Part shown: positions 1 to 5,039 of the stretch, one piece after another | Position numbering within the stretch: the first letter of the stretch is position 1 | Layout of the letters: each line of letters opens with the position of its first letter | Assembly (NCBI GenBank): GCA_934678955.1 | Contig: CAKUSI010000136.1 | Coordinates: forward strand, 1 to 9,604 | DNA length: 9,604 nt | Origin: an uncultured Austwickia sp. | GTDB lineage: Bacteria; Actinomycetota; Actinomycetes; Actinomycetales; Dermatophilaceae | Direction of reading: 5' to 3' | Notes under the pieces: model-generated | What the model saw: only the letters and a program-made list of their open reading frames with translations | Told to the model about the DNA's origin: nothing | Databases searched by the model: none | Translations under genes and position numbers: made by a program

Positions 1-270
1 CCCCGGCCCGCTCCCGCCGCGACGCCCCGGGGCGCCGTCCGGTCGGGCATCCTCCTCGATCGCGAGGTCCACCCCGAGGACGGGGGCGACGCCGGCCTTC
101 GCGCAGGCCTGCGCGAAGCGCACCATCCCGTAGACCCCGTCCCGGTCGGTGAGCGCGAGGATCCGCTGCCCGTCCGCGGCGGCCGCGGCGACGAGCTCGG
201 CGGGCTCGCTCGCCCCGTATTGCATCGAGTACGAGGAGGCGACGTGCAGGTGGGCGAACTCGGCCTTCAC
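1..270 (-). CDS. dnaE2: DnaE2-type DNA polymerase III alpha subunit, N-terminus (partial)
   Basis: The first 90 residues of a DNA polymerase III alpha-subunit family protein are visible, and the rest lies beyond the left edge. They form the start of the PHP domain, with family landmarks FAHLHVASSYSMQYGAS, LALTDRDGVYG, VRFAQACAKAG and VLGVDL. The 'YGAS' segment and the missing PHP histidines resemble the actinobacterial error-prone DnaE2 branch more than replicative DnaE1. The metal-binding pattern is degraded: the third histidine of HLHxH is Ala and the usual TDH is TDR. DnaE2 enzymes extend primers past DNA lesions, usually with an ImuB/DinB-like partner, which is not in this window. The GTG start at 270 overlaps the TGA of the upstream HEPN gene as GTGA, implying translational coupling. 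The DnaE family call is firm. The DnaE2 subtype rests on motifs and operon context. Confidence 0.85.
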   Translation of the reverse strand, partial: MKAEFAHLHVASSYSMQYGASEPAELVAAAAADGQRILALTDRDGVYGMVRFAQACAKAGVAPVLGVDLAIEEDARPDGAPGRRGGSGPG

Positions 271-710
271 GGGCCCCCCACAGCCGCCAGTGCCCCCTCG
301 CGGAAGCGCACCGGCAGCCCGAGCGCCCCCGCCACCAGCATCAGGAAGGTCTCCGCGGCCCGCAGCAGGTCGTCGGCCTCGCGTCGGGTCGGGACCGTCC
401 CCGCCTCCACCGTCGCCCGCCGGGCCCCCGCCGCGGCGAAGTAGTCGGCCCACTCGGCGAGCTCGGGGGCGAGCACCACCAGGTGCGCCCACACCGTGCG
501 GCGGGACAACGCGGTCCGCCCCCCGTCGGGGCGGGCCGCGAGGACGGCCGCGGCGGCCCGCAGCGCCCCCAGATGCGCCGCGAGGTATCGATCCGTCGTG
601 CTCCCGGCCTGGCAGGCCTGCAGCAGGCTCGCGCGCGAACGGTCCAGCAGATCCAGCGCGGCCGCGACCCCTCCGGGCCGCGCCCCACCCCCTCGTCCCA
701 CACCAGCCAT
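267..710 (-). CDS. SAV_6107-like HEPN domain protein
   Basis: A 147-residue, alanine- and arginine-rich, mostly helical protein that fits the actinobacterial SAV_6107-type HEPN family, known to me from similar DNA-repair neighbourhoods. HEPN domains are helical bundles; many are ribonucleases with an R-x4-6-H motif, others are inactive adaptors. Here Arg41 to His46 (RYLAAH) has the R-x4-H spacing, followed by a long helix (LGALRAAAAVLAARPDG) and the acidic/aromatic segment LAPELAEWADYFAAAGARR. There is no signal peptide or membrane segment. The ATG at 710 follows a strong ribosome binding site (GGAAGGAG) at good spacing. It sits 78 bases after the DUF6504 gene and overlaps the dnaE2 start by 4 bases, so the three are likely one SOS-inducible operon. 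Its biochemical role in lesion bypass is unknown to me. RNase activity is inferred from the motif only. Confidence 0.75.
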   Translation of the reverse strand: MAGVGRGGGARPGGVAAALDLLDRSRASLLQACQAGSTTDRYLAAHLGALRAAAAVLAARPDGGRTALSRRTVWAHLVVLAPELAEWADYFAAAGARRATVEAGTVPTRREADDLLRAAETFLMLVAGALGLPVRFREGALAAVGGP

Positions 711-788
711 GTCCCACTCCTTCCCTCGTTGTCCGTCCGCCTCTGTCCGACAAAGCCACCCGACCGACCGGCGTCGATCTCCTGCCGA

Positions 789-1100
789 TCAGTCGCTGAT
801 CCGTAGGAGGCGCCAGGTGCGGGCGTGGCCCAGCTCGTAGACCCCCATCCGCTCCACCGCCACCCGACCGCGGGCCCGTCTCGGGCTCGCGCTCACCCGC
901 CACACCCGCTCCTCCAGATCTGCCGCCGAGAAACCGGCAGGCCCCGGCCCGGTCCCGGCCGCTCCGTCAACGGCCAGCAGGTCGCGCCACCAGTCGGGGC
1001 GCGCCCGCCAGAACTCGAGAACCTGGAGCACCGCATACGATCTCCCCCGCCAGACGAAATCCGCCGGCGCGGGCGGATCCGACCCCGACGACGTCGTCAC
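789..1100 (-). CDS. DUF6504 family protein
   Basis: A small protein (103 residues from GTG 1100) of the pattern I associate with DUF6504: an FVWRGRSYAVLQVLEFWR segment, a WW pair (PDWWRDL), then ERVWRVSA and a C-terminal GVYELGHARTWRLLRI. Such proteins are found beside Y-family polymerase (ImuB/DinP-like) and DnaE2 genes in actinobacteria; their biochemical role is unknown to me. The start at GTG 1100 is preferred over ATG 1127, because a strong ribosome binding site, GGAGAGGAG (1115-1107), lies 6 bases before it, inside the longer reading. It is the first gene of the minus-strand operon and is separated from its promoter by a leader of about 150 bases. The family call rests on remembered pattern similarity. 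The coding call is firmer because of the start site and gene order. Confidence 0.7.
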   Translation of the reverse strand: MTTSSGSDPPAPADFVWRGRSYAVLQVLEFWRARPDWWRDLLAVDGAAGTGPGPAGFSAADLEERVWRVSASPRRARGRVAVERMGVYELGHARTWRLLRISD

Positions 1101-1220
1101 CCGGATCTCCTCTCCGGACCACCGCATCGCTTTCTCATCCCCTCACGCGATGTCGACCGCCTACTTAAGGATCTGACCTGCGTCGATGGGAGTCGGCAAA
1201 GCCGTCGACTCCTTCTCACA

Positions 1221-1249
1221 TCGAACACTTGAATCAAACATCTGTTCGA
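1221..1249. promoter_or_regulatory. LexA/SOS-box-like operator
   Basis: The site at 1234-1249 reads TCAAACATCTGTTCGA and matches 11 of 12 half-site bases of the Gram-positive LexA palindrome TCGAAC-N4-GTTCGA. A further perfect TCGAAC half-site lies at 1221-1226, so the whole 29-base element has 7-base mirror arms (TCGAACA at 1221-1227, TGTTCGA at 1243-1249). It lies directly downstream of the predicted -10 of the minus-strand mutasome operon, over the transcription start, a classic repression position. LexA control of dnaE2/imuB cassettes is established in mycobacteria and other actinobacteria; binding here is inference. Confidence 0.7.
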
Positions 1250-1257
1250 TAACCGGC

Positions 1258-1287
1258 AGTGTAACCGGAGCCTCCGACAACGCTCAA
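1258..1287 (-). promoter_or_regulatory. Promoter of the DUF6504-HEPN-dnaE2 operon
   Basis: On the minus strand a -35-like TTGAGC (1287-1282) is followed after 18 bases by a -10-like TACACT (1263-1258). Each matches 4 of 6 bases of the vegetative consensus, including the key TTGA and TA...T positions. The predicted transcription start is around 1250-1252, exactly where the LexA-like operator begins. It is inferred from sequence only. Confidence 0.55.
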
Positions 1288-1476
1288 GACGATCCCTACG
1301 CCGCGCGCTCACGGGAAGGCACGCCGGCCGCCGACACCCCCCGCCACCGCCTCCCGGGCGGCCCCACGACCTGCGGAATGCCCCGGTCCCGCCGGGCGTT
1401 CTCACCGAGGCGCCGCCCGGCGCCAGCAGATGTCACGTCGTCACAGGCGGTGTGCGCGCACCGCAGGAGGCCACCC

Positions 1477-2115
1477 ATGGGCGCCGAACTCCTCGCCTGG
1501 TCCTTCACCTCTGGGTGGGCCAGCGGCATCAACGCCTACGCGGTCGTGCTCGTCATGGGGCTCCTCGGCCGATTCACCGGCGCCGAGGCCATCCCCGATG
1601 CCCTCACCCGCACGGACGTGCTCCTCGCGGCCGGGATCCTCTTCGCCGTGGAGATGGTGGCCGACAAGATCCCCTACCTGGACTCGGCCTGGGACACCCT
1701 GCACACGGTGATCCGCCCCGCGGCGGGTGCCACGGTCGGCTATCTCCTCGCACATGACGCGGCCGGACTCGACGCGGCGTTCACCGCCGCCACCGGCGGA
1801 CTCGCCGCCCTCGCCAGCCACCTGGTGAAGGCCGGCATCCGGGCCGGGGTCAACACCTCCCCCGAGCCGGTCAGCAACGTCACGGTCAGCGCAGCCGAGG
1901 ACCTGACCGTCGCCGGCGTAATCGCGATGCTCCTGGCCAACCCGTGGGTCGCCGCCCTCATCGCCGCCGTCCTGCTGCTGGTCGGGGTGTGGGTGGCGCT
2001 CTTCCTCCTGCGCCGGATCCTTCGGCTCAAGCGCTCGTACGACCGGTGGGGAGAGCGATTCGCCGGACCGCCCGGAGACGTCCGCTCCGGACGGCAGGGG
2101 CCGGCCCCCGGCTGA
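1477..2115 (+). CDS. DUF4126 family membrane protein
   Basis: A 212-residue integral membrane protein. The N-terminal motif FTSGWASGINAYAVVLVMGLLG is characteristic of DUF4126, a family without an established function to my knowledge. Hydrophobic stretches are visible at roughly residues 6-28, 45-62, 70-90, 103-118 and 145-180. The fourth is followed by the conserved-looking HLVKAGIRAGVNTSPEPVSN. A basic RRILRLKRSYDRW tail follows the last membrane segment and is probably cytoplasmic. The start ATG at 1477 is chosen because AGGAGG (1465-1470) stands 6 bases upstream; a longer frame from 1186 would read through the intergenic regulatory region. It is divergent from the SOS operon and convergent with metF. 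Confidence 0.85.
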   Translation: MGAELLAWSFTSGWASGINAYAVVLVMGLLGRFTGAEAIPDALTRTDVLLAAGILFAVEMVADKIPYLDSAWDTLHTVIRPAAGATVGYLLAHDAAGLDAAFTAATGGLAALASHLVKAGIRAGVNTSPEPVSNVTVSAAEDLTVAGVIAMLLANPWVAALIAAVLLLVGVWVALFLLRRILRLKRSYDRWGERFAGPPGDVRSGRQGPAPG

Positions 2116-2130
2116 CCCCGTCCGACCCGA

Positions 2131-2150
2131 CCGATCCGATCCGATCCGAT
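2131..2150. repeat. Pentanucleotide tandem repeat (CCGAT)4
   Basis: Four perfect copies of CCGAT, with partial copies on both sides (CCGA at about 2126 and 2151), fill the 48-base gap between the convergent DUF4126 and metF stop codons. No hairpin with a T-run terminator is visible in the gap. It may be a neutral microsatellite or a variable spacer. Confidence 0.9.
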
Positions 2151-2163
2151 CCGAGCAGAACCC

Positions 2164-3063
2164 TCAGAGCGGGGTCGCGAGCGAGGTGCCCATCAGGTTG
2201 TCGTACACCCGCAGCGTGGCCGTGGACCGGTTCATCGTGTAGAAGTGCAGCCCCGGCGCGCCCTCGGCCAGCAGTTGCTGGGCCAACTCGGTCGCGATCG
2301 CCACGCCCTCGGCCCGCAGCGCATCGCGATCGTCGGCCAGCGGCTCCAGCCGCGCGACGACGGCGTCGGGCAGCGGCGTCCCCGCCAGCTGCGCCATCCG
2401 ATTCACCTGGGCGAACGAGGTCACCGGCATCAGCCCGGGCAGGATCGGCTCGTCGCGGCCCAGGGCGACGACGCGGTCGCGCAGCCGGGCATACGTCGTC
2501 GCGTCGAACACGAACTGGGTCACGGCGAACGCCGCGCCGGCCTCGAACTTGCGGGCCAACACGTCCGCATCGTGCTCCAGGCTCGGCGATTCCGGGTGCT
2601 TGTCCGGGAAAGCGGCCACACCGACCGTGAACTCCCCCATCGCGCGCACCAACCGGACCAGGTCCTCGGCGTGGTCCAGGCCGTTCGGGTGCGGCGTCCA
2701 CGGCGTCCCGAGCCCTCCGGGCGGATCCCCGCGGAGCGCCAGCACGTGGGAGATCCCGCCGGCGGCGTACTCCCCGACGATCTGGCGCAGCTCCTCGATC
2801 GAGGACCCCACGCAGGTCAGGTGCGCCACCGGCGTCAGCGAGGTCTGAGCGCCGATCCGCGAGGTCACCCGCACGGTGCGGTCCCGCGTCGTACCCCCCG
2901 CCCCGTAGGTGACCGACACGAACGTCGGGCGGACGCGCTCCAACCGGCGCACCGACTCCCAGAGCACCGCCTCCGCGGCGTCGTCCTTGGGGGGGAAGAA
3001 CTCGAAGCTGAACGAGGGAGCCCCCGCGTCCAGCAGAGCGGGAACCGACGACGCAGATGGCAT
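2164..3063 (-). CDS. metF: Methylenetetrahydrofolate reductase
   Basis: A full-length (299 residues) cytoplasmic flavoenzyme that reduces 5,10-methylene-tetrahydrofolate to 5-methyl-tetrahydrofolate, the methyl donor for methionine synthesis. Landmarks in order: SFEFFPPK near residues 19-26, whose Glu21 corresponds to the catalytic glutamate of the E. coli enzyme; VTYGAGG; HLTCVGSS; LALRGDPPGG; AAFPDKHPES; AVTQFVFD; PGLMPVTSFAQV; and the C-terminal GLHFYTMNRSTAT. It is thus the canonical FAD-dependent MetF type, not the flavin-independent form described for the mycobacterial Rv2172c locus. The start ATG has no Shine-Dalgarno sequence, but a -10-like TACGCT lies 7 bases upstream, so the mRNA is probably leaderless. 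No SAM riboswitch or other conserved leader is seen in the 197 bases before the next divergent gene. Confidence 0.96.
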   Translation of the reverse strand: MPSASSVPALLDAGAPSFSFEFFPPKDDAAEAVLWESVRRLERVRPTFVSVTYGAGGTTRDRTVRVTSRIGAQTSLTPVAHLTCVGSSIEELRQIVGEYAAGGISHVLALRGDPPGGLGTPWTPHPNGLDHAEDLVRLVRAMGEFTVGVAAFPDKHPESPSLEHDADVLARKFEAGAAFAVTQFVFDATTYARLRDRVVALGRDEPILPGLMPVTSFAQVNRMAQLAGTPLPDAVVARLEPLADDRDALRAEGVAIATELAQQLLAEGAPGLHFYTMNRSTATLRVYDNLMGTSLATPL

Positions 3064-3070
3064 GCGGCCC

Positions 3071-3076
3071 AGCGTA
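3071..3076 (-). promoter_or_regulatory. Candidate -10 element of leaderless metF
   Basis: TACGCT on the minus strand (3076-3071) fits the actinobacterial TANNNT pattern and stands 7 bases before the metF ATG at 3063, placing transcription start at or near the A of the ATG. No clear -35 is seen and there is no ribosome binding site. Confidence 0.5.
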
Positions 3077-3227
3077 GGCCGCGCGGCACCGCCGTGGCGC
3101 CCGCCACCCGCCGGAGCGGCATACCCGAAAGCCCACGTCCGCCGTCACCCGCAGCGAGCGCGTCTGCCCTGGCAGCGGGCGTCGGCGGGGGAAAGCGAGG
3201 CGGGGAGCCGATGCGGCACGTTCCCAT

Positions 3228-3233
3228 TAGGCT
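3228..3233 (+). promoter_or_regulatory. Candidate -10 element of the polyprenyl synthase gene
   Basis: TAGGCT (TANNNT pattern) predicts a transcription start near 3240 and a leader of about 20 bases carrying the ribosome binding site AGGGAG (3252-3257) before the ATG at 3261. No good -35 hexamer is visible. Confidence 0.45.
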
Positions 3234-3260
3234 CGGGGCGACGCCGTCCGCAGGGAGCAC

Positions 3261-4349
3261 ATGTTGAGCACCGCTCTTGACCTCGCCGGCCTGCGCGCGA
3301 CCGTGCAGGCCGGCATCGATCACACCCTGGCCCACCAGCGCCGGGTCCTCGCCGAACTCGGCCCCGACATGGGTCCGCTGGTCGACGAGATCGCCGCCCT
3401 GCTCTCGGGCGGCAAGCGGTTGCGCGCCGCATTCTGCTATGAGGGCTACCGCGCGTGCGGAGGCGCGCAGCGCGAGGCGATCCTGCAGGTGGCCACGGCG
3501 ATGGAGATGTTCCAGGCGGCCGCTCTCCTGCACGACGACGTGATGGACGACAGCGCCACGCGGCGGGGGCGGCCCACAGCGCACCGGACCCTGTCCACCG
3601 AACACGCCACCTCCTCCTGGGCCGGCGACGCCGACCGCTTCGGCATCTCAGGGGCGATCCTGGCGGGGGACCTCTGCCTGGTGTGGACGGACGAGCTGGT
3701 CGCAGGCAGCGGGCTGCCGCGCGAGGAAGAGGCGCGGGCGCGGGTCGTCTTCGACCGGATGCGCACCCAGCTGATGGGCGGGCAGTTCCTCGACGTCCTG
3801 ACGGCGGCACGCGGCTGGGAGGCATTGTCGACGAAGGATCGGGTCGCGCAGGCCCGCCAGGTCGTGCGGTACAAGAGCGCGAAGTACAGCATCGAACACC
3901 CCCTGCTCATCGGAGCCCACGCCGCGGGGGTCTCGCCGGAGGACGGCGAGCTCCTGTCGACCTACGGTCTGGCGCTCGGCGAGGCGTTCCAAATGCGCGA
4001 CGACGTCCTCGGGGTGTTCGGCGACCCCGAGGAGACCGGCAAGCCGGCGGGCGACGACCTGCGCGAGGGCAAGCGGACCGTCCTGCTGGCGCTCGTGCTC
4101 GGCGAGCTGTCGAAGGCGGACACGACGACCCTCACAGGCCGCCTCGGCCGACTGGACTTGAGCGCCGACGACATCGAGGAGCTGCGCGGCATCATCCGCG
4201 GCTCGGGTGCCTTGGAGCGCCACGAGGAGCTCATCGACTCGCTCACCGCCACTGCCCGGGAGGCGCTGCACGCCACGCGGGGCCTCACGAGTGACGGGGT
4301 CGAGGCGCTGGACGAGCTCATCGACGTCGCGACCGCGCGCTCCAGCTGA
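3261..4349 (+). CDS. Polyprenyl diphosphate synthase (IdsA/GGPP synthase type)
   Basis: A 362-residue trans-isoprenyl diphosphate synthase that condenses IPP with allylic diphosphates. Motifs in order: GGKRLRA (50-56); the first aspartate-rich motif HDDVMDDSATRRGRP with DDxxD at 92-96; GAILAGDLCLVWTDEL; QLMGGQFLDV; YKSAKYSIEHPL; and FQMRDDVLGVFGD, the second motif (Asp247-Asp248), in the DDxxG form usual for actinobacterial IdsA enzymes. KPAGDDLREGKRT follows. Length and motifs match GGPP synthases such as M. tuberculosis IdsA2. Product chain length (C20 or longer) cannot be fixed from sequence; the residues just before DDxxD are small (Ala87-Ala88). Its ATG has AGGGAG 3 bases upstream. It may supply GGPP for polyprenyl carriers, quinones or carotenoids. 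It is divergent from metF and convergent with the Rv2175c-type gene. Confidence 0.93.
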   Translation: MLSTALDLAGLRATVQAGIDHTLAHQRRVLAELGPDMGPLVDEIAALLSGGKRLRAAFCYEGYRACGGAQREAILQVATAMEMFQAAALLHDDVMDDSATRRGRPTAHRTLSTEHATSSWAGDADRFGISGAILAGDLCLVWTDELVAGSGLPREEEARARVVFDRMRTQLMGGQFLDVLTAARGWEALSTKDRVAQARQVVRYKSAKYSIEHPLLIGAHAAGVSPEDGELLSTYGLALGEAFQMRDDVLGVFGDPEETGKPAGDDLREGKRTVLLALVLGELSKADTTTLTGRLGRLDLSADDIEELRGIIRGSGALERHEELIDSLTATAREALHATRGLTSDGVEALDELIDVATARSS

Positions 4350-4375
4350 CGGCGCCACCGGCGCTCCCGGCGTCA
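4347..4375. terminator. Palindrome spanning both convergent stop codons; possible bidirectional terminator
   Basis: An outer 5-base stem, TGACG (4347-4351) with CGTCA (4371-4375), contains the TGA stop of the synthase and the TCA complement of the Rv2175c-type stop. An inner stem GCGCC-ACC-GGCGC (4352-4364) completes a GC-rich hairpin. No T-run follows on either strand, so termination activity is inference. Confidence 0.45.
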
Positions 4376-4828
4376 GAACGCGGACTCCATCGCGCGACGC
4401 CGCACCTCGGTCTTGTGACCGGCGAGCAACGCGCCCATCGGGCTCCCGCCCCGCAGCGTCTGATCCGGCGTGAACATCCACACCAGGATCTCCACATCCG
4501 ACATCCCGCCGTCGGCCAGCACCGTGAACGTACCGCGCAGTTCCGGGCGCGGCCCCTCCGTCGTGACGAACGGCTCGGGGACGCACAGCACCTGCCGCTC
4601 GGAGCGCCGCACCGCGAGGATGTCGCGGTCCTTCAGCTGTTGACGCGCGGTCTGGATCCCCACGCCCTGACGCTCCGCCACATCCGGCAGGGTCAGCCAG
4701 CCGGGCACCAACGCCTCGAGCTCGCCTCGGGCACTCTCGTCCGGTCCGTTCGCGGCGTCGTCCGGGGTCGTCGCGGCTTTCGCCTCCCGCGCGGCGTGGG
4801 ATCCGATCGTCGAGGGAACGTCGTTCAC
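4373..4828 (-). CDS. Rv2175c-type HTH DNA-binding protein
   Basis: A 151-residue protein matching the actinobacterial Rv2175c family: a winged helix-turn-helix-like region (about residues 44-75, WLTLPDVAERQGVGIQTARQ, then LKDRDILAVRR), and the C-terminal signature GTFTVLADGG, SDVEILVWMFTPDQTL and HKTEVRRRAMESAF. In M. tuberculosis Rv2175c binds DNA and is a substrate of the neighbouring kinase PknL, phosphorylated near its N-terminus. Here the N-terminal 35 residues are polar, probably disordered and contain Ser6, Thr7, Thr20 and Thr21, but no matching phosphosite can be assigned. GTG 4828 is chosen because a -10-like CATCCT lies 6 bases upstream (leaderless) and the length fits the mycobacterial protein (146 residues). 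An ATG near 4934 would add about 35 residues that I consider non-coding. It is divergent from the LysM-transglycosylase gene and close to the kinase, as in mycobacteria. Confidence 0.85.
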   Translation of the reverse strand: MNDVPSTIGSHAAREAKAATTPDDAANGPDESARGELEALVPGWLTLPDVAERQGVGIQTARQQLKDRDILAVRRSERQVLCVPEPFVTTEGPRPELRGTFTVLADGGMSDVEILVWMFTPDQTLRGGSPMGALLAGHKTEVRRRAMESAF

Positions 4829-4834
4829 GCCGAC

Positions 4835-4840
4835 AGGATG
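4835..4840 (-). promoter_or_regulatory. Weak -10 candidate of the Rv2175c-type gene
   Basis: CATCCT on the minus strand lies 6 bases before GTG 4828, a leaderless arrangement. It departs from TANNNT at the first base and no -35 is visible. Confidence 0.25.
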
Positions 4841-5039
4841 CCACGACTGCCCTCCGGGACGCGTCGGCGCGTCGCGCCCGCAATCCGTTTCCGCTGTGGG
4901 CCGCTGGGTTACGTTCGGAGTCGGCACATCCATCCCGGCGGCCCCTCCAGTCCCACCCGTCACAGCCGCGACCAGCGCGCCGCAGCACGGCCAGGCATGT
5001 CGTGCGCGGTCGCACCGCCCGAAAGGACGCTCTGACGCG

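Larger units (their letters stand above)
1101..1476. other. Divergent intergenic region between the SOS operon and the DUF4126 gene
   Basis: This 376-base gap holds the SOS operon promoter (1258-1287), the LexA-like operator (1221-1249), the operon's long leader (about 1101-1250) and the DUF4126 ribosome binding site. In the leader a 7-base inverted repeat (1189-1195 with 1206-1212, GGAGTCG/CGACTCC) could fold as a hairpin. No convincing plus-strand promoter for the DUF4126 gene was found. Open frames crossing it have no supported start and look non-coding. Confidence 0.6.

Noticed and set aside
149..840. Several plus-strand frames opposite the HEPN and dnaE2 genes
   Set aside because: Pro/Arg/Ser-rich shadows of the minus-strand genes, without ribosome binding sites or motifs.
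1189..1212. Inverted repeat in the SOS operon leader as a terminator or attenuator
   Set aside because: The 7-base stem has no following T-run and no alternative pairing was seen, so it is mentioned only as a possible hairpin.
1097..1405. Minus-strand open frame covering the LexA-like site and promoter
   Set aside because: No ribosome binding site, no recognisable motif, Arg/Gly-rich composition, and it would place the SOS operator inside a gene.
1186..1476. N-terminal extension of the DUF4126 gene to ATG 1186
   Set aside because: AGGAGG stands correctly before ATG 1477, the family's N-terminal motif begins there, and the extension crosses the SOS operator and promoter.
3064..3227. Possible riboswitch upstream of metF
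   Set aside because: No SAM or cobalamin riboswitch core was recognisable, and the TACGCT element next to the ATG points to a leaderless mRNA.
2245..3267. Plus-strand open frame of 340 codons opposite metF
   Set aside because: metF has all family motifs on the other strand; this frame has Arg/His/Gln-rich shadow composition, and no motif.
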